In this document: piece by piece, positions 36,204 to 45,482 of the stretch
Layout of the letters: the number at the start of each line of letters is the position of its first letter
How positions within the stretch are numbered: position 1 is the first letter of the stretch
DNA from: Flavivirga eckloniae
GTDB lineage: Bacteria; Bacteroidota; Bacteroidia; Flavobacteriales; Flavobacteriaceae
Assembly: GCF_002886045.1 (NCBI RefSeq)
Contig: NZ_CP025791.1
Span: 1,758,001 to 1,822,000 of the forward strand
Direction: 5' to 3'
DNA: 64,000 bases
The notes under the pieces: model-generated
Database searches by the model: none
What the model was told of the DNA's origin: nothing
What the model saw: the letters and a program-made list of their open reading frames with translations, nothing else
Translations under genes and position numbers: made by a program

Positions 36204-37604
36204 ATGTACAAAAAACATATTATCATAAAAAGTATCTTTTTTTTAATTTGTGTTTGTTTTACTGCTTGTAATAATGATGATCAAATTATTGATGCTGGTG
36301 CTAACATACCTCTTTCAGATAAAGAAGTCCTGATTGCCATATACAATGCAAATCCTGATAACAATTTAAATTGGGATATTACCAAAAGTATTTCCTCCTG
36401 GCAAGGTGTACAAGTTAGAGATGGCAAAGTGGTAGGGTTATCTTTAGCTGGAAAAAATCCTGATTTTAGTCTTCCTATTATCATAGATAATAATCCTATA
36501 TCAAGTACTTCTGAGCCATCTGATTTATCAGAAATTTCAATAAGTAATATTCCTGAAGAAATAGGTTCCTTAACCAATTTAGAGTGGGTTCATTTTTCAT
36601 ATATAGACATAAAAGGGCTTCCAGAAACAATAAAGAGCCTGCAAAATTTAAAAAGCCTAGAAATAGAAGGCACTAAAATTACTGAGATACCAAAATTTAT
36701 TTATAGTTTAAGTAACTTAGAAAACTTAAGTTTATTAAATACCAAAATTAAATCAATAGACCCTGGCATAGGTAACTTAAGTAAGCTTAAATATTTATTT
36801 TTAGAGGCTAATGAGCTAAACAAAATCCCTGTAACTATTGGAAAACTTACACAGCTAGAGTATCTTTCTTTAGAAAATAATCAGTTAAACGAAATTCCCA
36901 AGTCTATAGGAAACCTAAAATATTTAAGAGGACTATACTTAGATAATAACCTATTGAGTAGTATACCTGAATCGATATCAAAATTAGTTGATTTGGAATC
37001 ACTGGACTTGGAGAACAACCAGTTGCGTAGTATACCCGAATCGATATCAAAATTAGTTAATTTGGAATCACTAGACTTGGACAACAACCTATTGAGCAGT
37101 ATGCCTGAATCGATATCAAAACTAGTCAACTTAAACTTACTAAGCATGGATAATAACCAGTTGAGCAATATACCTGAATCTTTTTTTTCTAATCCTTTTT
37201 CAAACCTTTTTAGAGTAAGTATAAATAACAATCAATTAAAGGAACTGCCAGAAGGAATAGGAGAAATTAAAATGCTAGACGTTTTGGAGTTTTCAGGAAA
37301 TCAAATTACTAAATTACCAAAAGGAATAGGAGAAATTGAAACACTAAAAGTTTTGGAATTGTCAGGAAACCAAATTACTGAACTACCAAAAGAAATTGGA
37401 CGGCTTAAGCAATTAAAAACATTAGATTTATCTCGAAACCAATTACATACACTGCCTCAAGAAATAGAGCAATTATCATCGCTATTAACTATCAATTTAA
37501 GCTTTAATCAGTTTACTAGTTTTCCTAAAGAGTTAGATAAATTCACTAATGGAGATGTTGATGTAGATTTAACAGGAAACCCTTTTAAACCAATTAAGAA
37601 TTAA
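36204..37604 (+). CDS. Leucine-rich-repeat lipoprotein 3
   Basis: A 466-residue lipoprotein (FTACNNDDQ), near-copy of LRR gene 2 with one to two additional 23-residue repeats (IGEIKMLDVLEF / IGEIETLKVLEL are a fresh tandem duplication). Cap and C-terminus (LTGNPF) are shared by all three. It is the last gene before the tRNA. A surface recognition role is inferred from the lipoprotein signal and solenoid. Confidence 0.88.
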   Translation: MYKKHIIIKSIFFLICVCFTACNNDDQIIDAGANIPLSDKEVLIAIYNANPDNNLNWDITKSISSWQGVQVRDGKVVGLSLAGKNPDFSLPIIIDNNPISSTSEPSDLSEISISNIPEEIGSLTNLEWVHFSYIDIKGLPETIKSLQNLKSLEIEGTKITEIPKFIYSLSNLENLSLLNTKIKSIDPGIGNLSKLKYLFLEANELNKIPVTIGKLTQLEYLSLENNQLNEIPKSIGNLKYLRGLYLDNNLLSSIPESISKLVDLESLDLENNQLRSIPESISKLVNLESLDLDNNLLSSMPESISKLVNLNLLSMDNNQLSNIPESFFSNPFSNLFRVSINNNQLKELPEGIGEIKMLDVLEFSGNQITKLPKGIGEIETLKVLELSGNQITELPKEIGRLKQLKTLDLSRNQLHTLPQEIEQLSSLLTINLSFNQFTSFPKELDKFTNGDVDVDLTGNPFKPIKN

Positions 37605-37853
37605 AACTACCTCAATATATATCTTTGTATTCTATTATGGGGATTAGAATATAGTGACCATCTTACTAGAATTTTTACAATGTGTGATCTATAAACTTTA
37701 GTATCCTTCCTACAGTACTTCTTTCTTTTGACGAAATTATAACGCAATAAAAAGTGATTTCTAGTGAATTGTTTCGAATTCAACTGAAAACAAAAAAAGC
37801 ATACTTACAAATTCAAGCAAGCTTGATTTGACGTACACTTTTTTGTTTATTTG

Positions 37854-37927
37854 TGACCGCGGAGGGATTCGAACCCCCAACCCTCAGAGCCGAAATCTGA
37901 TATTCTATCCAATTGAACTACGCAGCC
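37854..37927 (-). tRNA. tRNA-Arg (TCG)
   Basis: The minus strand folds into a 74-base cloverleaf: acceptor GGCTGCG with CGCGGTC (two G-U pairs), anticodon stem TCAGA/TCTGA with loop TTTCGGC and anticodon TCG, and T-loop TTCGAAT. CCA is not encoded. Its 3' end points to the LRR/DUF285 accessory region. Confidence 0.93.
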
Positions 37928-37930
37928 ATA

Positions 37931-37957
37931 AATCCCTGCAAAAGCAGGGATCTCTAT
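37931..37957. repeat. REP-like hairpin upstream of tRNA
   Basis: AATCCCTGC, four A, GCAGGGAT form a compact hairpin. Related CCTGC/GCAGG palindromes occur at 48278-48299 and in the 37980-38069 gap. Confidence 0.6.
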
Positions 37958-38069
37958 ATTTTAAATTGTCATTTTAAATTATAAAACATTGCTTTATCTA
38001 GTGAATTCTTGCCTTTTACCGAAACAAGTTCGGCACATGCCGCAGGAATAACAAGCAATTACATAAAAC

Positions 38070-38519
38070 TTAAGACAATTTAGCCTTTACAATATTAGAA
38101 ATGGTTTTACCATCTGCTTTACCAGCTAATTCCTTGCTAACAATACCCATAACCTTACCCATATCCTTCATACCTTCTGCTCCTACTTTATCTATGGTTG
38201 CAACAACAACTTTCTCAATATCCTCTTCGCTTAGGGCTTCAGGTAAAAACTGAGCAATAATATCTGCTTCTGCTAATTCCGGAGCAGCTAAATCTTCACG
38301 ACCTTGTTCCGTATAAACAGCAGCACTATCTCGTCGTTGTTTTACTTGTTTTTGAAGTATTTTAAGCTCTTGTTCTTCAGTTAAATCTTCTTTAGCACCA
38401 CTTTCTGTTTGTGCTAACAAAATAGCAGACTTTACGGCACGTAGAGCTGTTAAAGCTGTTTGATCTTTTGCCTTCATTGCTTCTTTTAAAGCAGACATAA
38501 CATCTTGTTGTAAACTCAT
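38070..38519 (-). CDS. GatB/YqeY domain protein
   Basis: A 149-residue protein that matches the YqeY family over its whole length: LRAVKSAILLAQTESG near 26-41, ILQKQVKQRRDSAAVY, FLPEALSEEDIE, and GMKDMGKVMGIVSKELAGKADGK. The family resembles the tRNA-binding tail of GatB; its precise function is unsettled. It lies downstream of ftsZ behind a terminator. Confidence 0.92.
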   Translation of the reverse strand: MSLQQDVMSALKEAMKAKDQTALTALRAVKSAILLAQTESGAKEDLTEEQELKILQKQVKQRRDSAAVYTEQGREDLAAPELAEADIIAQFLPEALSEEDIEKVVVATIDKVGAEGMKDMGKVMGIVSKELAGKADGKTISNIVKAKLS

Positions 38520-38626
38520 GGTAAATTTTATTTGAATGCGAAGATATGAAAAAGTGGGCAGTCTTCAGTAATAGGTTTTCAGTAAAAAAACATATTTTAC
38601 AATGAAAAAAACAGACCTAATACTTC

Positions 38627-38665
38627 AAAAGAAAACCCGAAAACTTGAGGGAAGCTTTTCGGGTT
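38627..38665 (-). terminator. Terminator after ftsZ
   Basis: On the minus strand AACCCGAAAA and TTTTCGGGTT (complements of 38656-38665 and 38634-38643) form a 10-base stem with a 12-base loop, followed by TTCTTTT. It closes the dcw transcript before the YqeY gene. Confidence 0.82.
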
Positions 38666-38692
38666 CATAACTAAGTAAGGCCAGTATACTTT

Positions 38693-40708
38693 TTAGTCCA
38701 CGTTATCGTGTAAAAACGAATTATTACTTCTTAGTTGTATGTCGTCGTTATCATCCAAACCAATACTGGTTCTCGACATATCAGTTTCGGAAGAGTGTTT
38801 AGCCTCATCTAAATTAACACCTTGACGTTTGTATGCAGGCACTTTTTCTATATCATCAATTTTAGCATTGTTGAATTTATAATTAAAGTCCTTCATTTTA
38901 CGTCTGCGCTCTTCTGCGCGTTCTTTAAGCAGCTCCGAAATCGGGCTGTTCAATGGATCTACTTCTTCTGTTATTTCTTCTTTTACAGCAGGTTCTTCTT
39001 CCGTTACCTTCTTTTCAAATACAATATCATTGTCTATTTCCTCTAAAACCTCATTAGACTCTGGTTGTTTTTTGTTCATTGAAGATTCAACCTCAACATA
39101 GTCATCCAGCGCATAACGAATGTCTCCGTCTTCATTAGTTTCTGTAACAGGAATAAGCTCTACATAATCATTTACCGGTATCTTTTTTATATCATCGTCA
39201 ATTAATTGATGCGATATGACATCTTCCTTGTTCTTTTCTTCTTCCGCCTCCTTTTCTTTGTTACCCGATGAAAGCGGTAAATCGAAGGTTAAGGTAATTT
39301 GTTGCTCTTCTTCTATATAATCTGAAATAATCTCCACATCAGTTATATCTTCAACATCATCAGACATTCGTGTAACTGGTTTTATGATAAAATCGTCGTC
39401 ATCTTCTTCAATTTTAGCAGCTACCTCATCATATACCACATTAATATTTTTAATAATTTCTGTGGTTGGTATTAAGTCTATATTCTCATTAATTGACTCA
39501 ACTGGTTTTTGTTTATTTATTGGTCGCTTTTCAAATTGAGGCTCCTCAGCTTCTTCTGTTTCTAAATCTAAAGTATGACGTACAATAGGCTCCTCCTTTT
39601 TCTCTTCCAGTTCAATTGTGGGAGCAATAATTACTGGCTCTTTTTCTTTAGTATTCACATCTTGTTCCTCACTAAGCGAATGCACCACTTTTTTAGTTTC
39701 TGTATTAGAAATCTCGTTTTGCTGTTCAAGATTAAAACCCGTAGCGATAATAGTTACTGCTATAGATTCTTCTAAGGCTTCATCTTCTCCAACTCCCATA
39801 ATAATGTTCGCACCATGTCCAGCTTCTGTTTGAATATGGTCATTAATTTCTCCTATCTCATCAATAGTAATTTCATGAGATCCAGAAACAATTAATAATA
39901 AAACATTCTTTGCCCCAGTAATTTTATTATCGTTTAGTAACGGAGAATCTAGCGCTTTACGAATCGCATCTTGAGCACGGTTTTGACCTGATGCTAGGGC
40001 AGATCCCATAATGGCAGTTCCACTATTACTCAATACGGTTTTAGCGTCACGTAAATCAATATTTTGTGTGTAGTGATGTGTAATAACTTCGGCTATACCA
40101 CGAGCAGCGGTTGATAATACTTCGTCGGCTTTAGAGAATCCTGCTTTAAAACCAAGATTACCATAAACCTCACGAAGTTTATTGTTATTTATTACAATTA
40201 AAGAATCTACAACATCTCTTAACTTTTCAATCCCTTTTTGGGATTGCTCAATACGCATTCTACCTTCAAACTGAAATGGCATAGTTACAATACCTACGGT
40301 TAGGATTTCTTTTTCTCTAGCCATTTTGGCAATAATCGGTGCAGCTCCGGTACCAGTACCACCGCCCATTCCTGCGGTAATAAATACCATCTTGGTATTG
40401 CAATCCAACATTTGCGAAATATCATCAAAACTTTCAACTGCAGATTGCTCTCCAATATCTGGATTTGCTCCTGCTCCTAACCCTTCAGTAAGGTTAACCC
40501 CTAATTGAATCTTGTTAGGAACACCACTATTTTGTAGTGCTTGCGCATCGGTATTACATATGTAAAAATCAACACCCTTAATACCTTGTTGGAACATATG
40601 ATTAATGGCATTGCTGCCACCTCCTCCAACGCCAATAACTTTAATAACATTTGATTGATTTTTAGGCAAATCAAATGAAATACTTTCGAATTCTTCTTTG
40701 CTGCTCAT
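38693..40708 (-). CDS. ftsZ: Cell division protein FtsZ
   Basis: Tubulin-like GTPase that forms the division ring. GVGGGGSNAINHM at 27-38 and the signature GGGTGTGAAP at 115-124 are intact; the GTPase/T7-loop core covers about 1-330. The protein is long, 671 residues, because of an acidic low-complexity linker (about 335-625) before the conserved tail that contains PAYKRQGVNLDE, the probable FtsA-binding peptide. Long tails are known in Bacteroidota. It follows ftsA after 112 bases. Confidence 0.97.
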   Translation of the reverse strand: MSSKEEFESISFDLPKNQSNVIKVIGVGGGGSNAINHMFQQGIKGVDFYICNTDAQALQNSGVPNKIQLGVNLTEGLGAGANPDIGEQSAVESFDDISQMLDCNTKMVFITAGMGGGTGTGAAPIIAKMAREKEILTVGIVTMPFQFEGRMRIEQSQKGIEKLRDVVDSLIVINNNKLREVYGNLGFKAGFSKADEVLSTAARGIAEVITHHYTQNIDLRDAKTVLSNSGTAIMGSALASGQNRAQDAIRKALDSPLLNDNKITGAKNVLLLIVSGSHEITIDEIGEINDHIQTEAGHGANIIMGVGEDEALEESIAVTIIATGFNLEQQNEISNTETKKVVHSLSEEQDVNTKEKEPVIIAPTIELEEKKEEPIVRHTLDLETEEAEEPQFEKRPINKQKPVESINENIDLIPTTEIIKNINVVYDEVAAKIEEDDDDFIIKPVTRMSDDVEDITDVEIISDYIEEEQQITLTFDLPLSSGNKEKEAEEEKNKEDVISHQLIDDDIKKIPVNDYVELIPVTETNEDGDIRYALDDYVEVESSMNKKQPESNEVLEEIDNDIVFEKKVTEEEPAVKEEITEEVDPLNSPISELLKERAEERRRKMKDFNYKFNNAKIDDIEKVPAYKRQGVNLDEAKHSSETDMSRTSIGLDDNDDIQLRSNNSFLHDNVD

Positions 40709-40820
40709 AAATTCTATTTTACTGAGGTTTTATACTTTATTTTTTTATTCAATGGATTTATTATACTATCTCGCTAGGTCATTAAAACTGGTTAGCAAAC
40801 AGTTTTAATGCTTTAGCTAC

Positions 40821-42131
40821 TTATTCTGCGTTATCTAAAAAATCTTTAACGCGCTCTGTTAATTTATCTAGAAAAGAACGTCGTTCTTTTATAGGTTTTT
40901 CTTGAACTTCTTCTGCAGATTGATCCTCTTCTTTTTCATTCTCAATCTCGATTTCTTCTAGCTTTTTCCTGTCTTGTCGTTTTAGGCCGTCTAAAACCAA
41001 TCCTACAGCAGTGGCATACAACGGACTTGTTATATCGCCATCACTATCTCCCGCTAAATGCTCATTTGGATACCCTATTCTGGTATCCATTCCGGTTATA
41101 TATTCTACTAATTGTTTTAAATGTTTTAACTGACTACCTCCACCAGTTAATACAATACCGGCTATTAATTTTTTCTTTTGTTCTTCGTGTCCGTAATTCT
41201 TAATTTCAACATATACCTGTTCAATAATTTCAACAACACGCGCATGAATTATTTTTGAGAGATTTTTTAATGTAATTTCTTTTGGTTCTCTACCTCGCAA
41301 ACCTGGTATGGACACTATTTCGTTATCCTTATTTTCCCCCGGCCATGCAGAACCAAATTTTATTTTTAATAATTCGGCTTGTTTTTCAATAATGGAACAG
41401 CCTTCTTTTATATCTTCTGTAATCACGTTACCTCCAAAAGGAATTACAGCGGTATGACGAATAATACCGTCTCTAAAAATGGCCAAGTCTGTTGTACCAC
41501 CTCCTATGTCGATAAGCGCTACACCTGCTTCTTTTTCTTCTTGACTTAAAACTGCATTGGCAGAAGCCAACGGCTCTAACGTAATACCTTCTAAGTTTAA
41601 ACCCGCACTTTGTACACAACGCCCAATATTCCGAATAGAAGATACCTGTCCCACAACAACATGAAAATTGGCCTCTAAACGGCCGCCATACATGCCTATA
41701 GGTTCTTTTATTTCTGCTTGCCCATCTACTTTATATTCTTGAGGCAATACATGAATAATTTCTTCACCAGGCAACATAACTAGCTTATGTACCTGATTTA
41801 TTAATCTATCTATATCCTCATCATCTATAACATGCTCAGAGTTGGGTCTTGTTATATAATCGCTGTGTTGTAAACTTCTTATGTGCTGTCCTGCTATACC
41901 AACGGTTACACCTTTTATTTTCATTTCGGCAGATGCTTCTGCTTCTTGAACGGCTTGTTGTATAGACTGAATTGTTTGTGTAATATTATTTACGACACCA
42001 CGGTGCACACCTAAGCTTTTAGATTTGCCTATTCCTAAAATTTCAACTTTGCCGTATTCATTTTTACGACCAATCATGGCCACAATCTTTGTGGTTCCTA
42101 TATCTAATCCTACTGCTAAATTATGCTCCAT
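40821..42131 (-). CDS. ftsA: Cell division protein FtsA
   Basis: A 436-residue actin-like ATPase that tethers FtsZ to the membrane. VGLDIGTTKIVAMIG opens the fold, with the SHS2 insert (KGVTVGIAGQHI), ALIDIGGGTTDLAIF and GIVLTGGGSQLKHL. The C-terminus has a charged stretch and ends SFLDKLTERVKDFLDNAE, an amphipathic membrane-targeting helix. It starts 3 bases after the ftsQ stop. Confidence 0.97.
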   Translation of the reverse strand: MEHNLAVGLDIGTTKIVAMIGRKNEYGKVEILGIGKSKSLGVHRGVVNNITQTIQSIQQAVQEAEASAEMKIKGVTVGIAGQHIRSLQHSDYITRPNSEHVIDDEDIDRLINQVHKLVMLPGEEIIHVLPQEYKVDGQAEIKEPIGMYGGRLEANFHVVVGQVSSIRNIGRCVQSAGLNLEGITLEPLASANAVLSQEEKEAGVALIDIGGGTTDLAIFRDGIIRHTAVIPFGGNVITEDIKEGCSIIEKQAELLKIKFGSAWPGENKDNEIVSIPGLRGREPKEITLKNLSKIIHARVVEIIEQVYVEIKNYGHEEQKKKLIAGIVLTGGGSQLKHLKQLVEYITGMDTRIGYPNEHLAGDSDGDITSPLYATAVGLVLDGLKRQDRKKLEEIEIENEKEEDQSAEEVQEKPIKERRSFLDKLTERVKDFLDNAE

Positions 42132-42134
42132 GGC

Positions 42135-42854
42135 TTATCTTTTGGTACATATTACTTGGTTGTCAAACTGCAAATTGATTTTGCTATAATTATTAAATGT
42201 TTTCTCTTTTAGATTTTTTTGATAAAACGCCTTTAAATTATTAATCTTCTTATCTAAAAAACTCACATCGCCTAATTGTACTATAAAAGGGCATTGTCTT
42301 AATTTTAAATAAAGACTTTTGTTCCTACTTTGATGAATTTCTATGACATGCTTTTTTAAGAATTCATCGTTTCTAATTTTTTTTGCAACCTTATAGATAC
42401 TTTTTAATTTATTCTTTTCTACATACCCAGTTACCAATGGTACTCTAGCTGAATAATTAGTAGACAAAGGCATATATAAACCTTCGCCATCAATATAATA
42501 AGAGGCATTTGTACTCACGCGCGCAATAGGGGTTCTTTGTTCTATTTCAGCATTAAGTGTACCATTTACAGCAAGATACACTTCTGCCTTTTTTATCATC
42601 GGATTAGATTTTAGAGCATTTTCTAGGTTATTCAAATCTAAAGTTTCTTTAGGTACATTTTTAACACCGCCATAATTTTGTATTAACAATTTACTAACAG
42701 CTTCGTTAGTAACGTAAAGGCTATTTTCTCCTATAAATTTAACCTTGGGATCCGAAATCTTTCTAAGAGCATTTCTTTGAGACGCAAAAGCGAACAAAAA
42801 AATCACTAACCCTAATAAAACGGTCATCTTTATGTAATTCCAATTAATTCGCAA
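42135..42854 (-). CDS. ftsQ: Cell division protein FtsQ
   Basis: A 239-residue bitopic protein: a short cytoplasmic end, one helix (VLLGLVIFLFAFASQR), then a POTRA-like segment (FIGENSLYVTNEAVSKLL) and the FtsQ/DivIB domain (QRTPIARVSTNASYYIDGEG). The family links early and late divisome proteins. It overlaps murC by 11 bases. Confidence 0.9.
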   Translation of the reverse strand: MRINWNYIKMTVLLGLVIFLFAFASQRNALRKISDPKVKFIGENSLYVTNEAVSKLLIQNYGGVKNVPKETLDLNNLENALKSNPMIKKAEVYLAVNGTLNAEIEQRTPIARVSTNASYYIDGEGLYMPLSTNYSARVPLVTGYVEKNKLKSIYKVAKKIRNDEFLKKHVIEIHQSRNKSLYLKLRQCPFIVQLGDVSFLDKKINNLKAFYQKNLKEKTFNNYSKINLQFDNQVICTKR

Positions 42855-44196
42855 TGGTTAATTCTTTTTTAATATATTTTACTTGTTCTCCTATATCTCC
42901 TGCTCCAATAGTTAATACTATTTTCGCATTACTACGGTGTATAGCTGGCAGTAGCTCTTTTTTACTTACCAACTGTTTATTCTCATGTTCTATCTTATTT
43001 AACAACCATGCAGACGTCACCCCTTCTATTGGCAGCTCTCTCGCTGGGTAAATATCTAGCAATAACAATTCATCGAACTGCGATAGACTTTTAGCAAAAT
43101 CGTTTGCAAAATCGCGGGTTCTACTGTATAAATGAGGCTGAAAAATGGCCAACACGGTTTCTTTGGGATACATCTCCCTAACAGCCTGATGCACAGCATT
43201 AATTTCTTCTGGGTGATGCGCATAATCGTCAATAAAAACCAAATCATTTGTTTTTATATGATATGTAAATCTGCGTTTAACCCCTTTATAAGACTCTAAC
43301 CCTTTAGCCAATTGTTGGTGAGAACAACCATACTCAATAGCCATCGTTAAAGCTATTAGGGCGTTTAACAAATTGTGTCTGCCCGGTAGATTGAATCGTA
43401 AACCTTCTAGCACCGTTTTTGGTGTTTTTACGTCAAAAACATAAGTACCATTTTCTATTGTTATATTTTGAATAACATAATCCGAATCGTCCTCTATACC
43501 ATAAGTTACACCTTGTAAAGGCAATCCATTTCTAACAAACAATGTTCCGTTAGGCTTAAGTCTTTTTGAAAAATCTTCAAACGTTTTCTTTAATTCTGAA
43601 GCTTCTCCATAAATATCTAAATGGTCGGCATCCATTGATGTAATGCAAGCCATATCTGGAGACAATGTTAAAAAAGAACGATCAAATTCATCTGCTTCTA
43701 CTACCGAAACCTCTGTACCCTTAAGTATTAAATTAGAATCGTAATTTTCACTAATTCCTCCCAGAAAAGCTGTTAAAGGCACTCCGCTTTCATACATTAA
43801 GTGCCCCAAAATGCTTGTTGTTGTCGTTTTTCCATGCGTACCTGCAACAGCTAAACAAAATGTGTTTTCTGTTATCAAGCCTAACATCTGAGAACGTTTT
43901 AACACCCGATATCCATTAGTATTAAAATACTTTAATTCCTGATGTTCTTTGGGGATTGCTGGTGTATACACAACCAAGGTGTTTTCTTTATTTAAAAATG
44001 ATTTAGGAATATTATCCACCAAATCTTCAAAATGAACTTCCATACCCAAAGCCATCAAACCATCGGTTATTTCAGTTTGGGTTTTATCATACCCCGCCAC
44101 ACATTTATTGTTGGCATGAAAATAGCGCGCCAAAGCACTCATCCCAATACCGCCGATGCCTATAAAATAAATGTTATGTATGCTTTTTAAATTCAT
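42844..44196 (-). CDS. murC: UDP-N-acetylmuramate--L-alanine ligase
   Basis: A 450-residue Mur ligase. N-terminal nucleotide site YFIGIGGIGMSALA, ATP loop AGTHGKTTTT, middle domain DADHLDIYG and C-terminal DDYAHHPEEI are all present. It adds L-Ala to UDP-MurNAc in the cytoplasm. It overlaps ftsQ and follows murG after 35 bases that contain a small palindrome. Confidence 0.97.
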   Translation of the reverse strand: MNLKSIHNIYFIGIGGIGMSALARYFHANNKCVAGYDKTQTEITDGLMALGMEVHFEDLVDNIPKSFLNKENTLVVYTPAIPKEHQELKYFNTNGYRVLKRSQMLGLITENTFCLAVAGTHGKTTTTSILGHLMYESGVPLTAFLGGISENYDSNLILKGTEVSVVEADEFDRSFLTLSPDMACITSMDADHLDIYGEASELKKTFEDFSKRLKPNGTLFVRNGLPLQGVTYGIEDDSDYVIQNITIENGTYVFDVKTPKTVLEGLRFNLPGRHNLLNALIALTMAIEYGCSHQQLAKGLESYKGVKRRFTYHIKTNDLVFIDDYAHHPEEINAVHQAVREMYPKETVLAIFQPHLYSRTRDFANDFAKSLSQFDELLLLDIYPARELPIEGVTSAWLLNKIEHENKQLVSKKELLPAIHRSNAKIVLTIGAGDIGEQVKYIKKELTIAN

Positions 44197-44203
44197 TTAA
44201 TTG

Positions 44204-44221
44204 TTCCTGTACATACAGGAA
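44204..44221. repeat. REP-like palindrome between murG and murC
   Basis: TTCCTGTA, CA, TACAGGAA. It fills the short murG-murC gap and resembles the other CCTG/CAGG palindromes of the window. Confidence 0.6.
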
Positions 44222-44231
44222 TCCTTTATAT

Positions 44232-45332
44232 TTATTTCTTTTTTAGAAGCTTTTCAACTTCATCTACTATTTCTGTTGTGGCATTTACCAATGCCATTTT
44301 TTTAATGTTAGTCCCCAACTCCTTTTGTTTTTCGGTTGATGCTATAAGCTGAGAGAACTTATTTTTGAAATCGACATCTAAATCGGCTTCTTTAATTATC
44401 ATAGCCGCATCATTATCTACAATCGCCATCGCATTTTTTGTTTGATGGTTCTCTGCCACATTGGGAGATGGTATAAAAATAACTGGCTTACCTACAATAC
44501 ATAACTCCGAAACTGAGCTCGCACCAGCTCTTGATATGATTATATCTGCCGCCGCGTAGGCAAAATCCATATTATTTAAAAACTCGTAAACCTGTACGTT
44601 ATTTGTGTTATTGTATATTTTGTACTGCTGATAATACAACTTCCCACACTGCCATATCACCTGAACGTTTTGCGTATCTAGAAAATCCAATTCTTCCTCA
44701 ATCAGCTCGTTTATTCTTCTTGCCCCCAGGCTACCACCCAACACCAAAAGTGTATACTTTCCGTGTTTAAGATTAAAGAAGTTTTTAGCATCTACCGCTT
44801 TGCTATCTATATCCAATAAATCCTGACGCACCGGGTTTCCTGTTTTTATAATTTTTTCTTTTGGAAAAAACCGTTCCAAACCATCATATGCCACACATAT
44901 TTTTTGTGTTTTTTTAGATAACAGCTTATTAGTAATTCCAGGATACGAATTTTGTTCTTGTATTAAACTTGGAATTCTCTTTGATGCCGCTACATATAAC
45001 AATGGACCACTGGCAAATCCACCGGTTCCTATGGCAACGTCTGGTTTAAATGACCGTATGATACTTCTCGCTTTCCAAATACTACTTATTAACTTAAAAG
45101 GAAATGCCAGATTTCTTAAAGTTAACTTACGCTGAATTCCAGAAATCCAGAGCCCTTTAATATCATATCCTGCTTGCGGCACTTTTTCCATCTCCATTCT
45201 ATCCTTTGCCCCTACAAACAAAAACTCAGCATCAGGAAAACGAGACTTTAGCTCATTCGCAATAGCAATGGCCGGGTAGATATGTCCTCCTGTTCCTCCT
45301 CCAGATAATATGATTCTGTATTTTTGATTCAC
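44232..45332 (-). CDS. murG: UDP-GlcNAc--lipid I transferase MurG
   Basis: A 366-residue glycosyltransferase (GT28) that makes lipid II on the inner face of the membrane. [15 protein letters not shown] near 10-25, [24 protein letters not shown] and the donor-binding [12 protein letters not shown] ... PVIFIPSP ... ENHQTKNA motifs are present. It is followed by murC and preceded by a 150-base gap after ftsW. Confidence 0.97.
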   Translation of the reverse strand: MNQKYRIILSGGGTGGHIYPAIAIANELKSRFPDAEFLFVGAKDRMEMEKVPQAGYDIKGLWISGIQRKLTLRNLAFPFKLISSIWKARSIIRSFKPDVAIGTGGFASGPLLYVAASKRIPSLIQEQNSYPGITNKLLSKKTQKICVAYDGLERFFPKEKIIKTGNPVRQDLLDIDSKAVDAKNFFNLKHGKYTLLVLGGSLGARRINELIEEELDFLDTQNVQVIWQCGKLYYQQYKIYNNTNNVQVYEFLNNMDFAYAAADIIISRAGASSVSELCIVGKPVIFIPSPNVAENHQTKNAMAIVDNDAAMIIKEADLDVDFKNKFSQLIASTEKQKELGTNIKKMALVNATTEIVDEVEKLLKKK

Positions 45333-45482
45333 GATTTTTAATTACGATTTACGATTAAGCATTACTTTTACGGATGCCACTACTATTATTGACGCCTCAT
45401 TACCTTCTATATATTTATTTGTTATATTTTTTAATACCTGTTTCACTTCTTAAATTGTGATTCAAAAATTTCACATCCAAAA

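Noticed and set aside
37854-37927. tRNA 3' end as a phage or island attachment site
   Set aside because: No second copy of the tRNA end and no integrase was found in the window; kept only as an inference on the island border.
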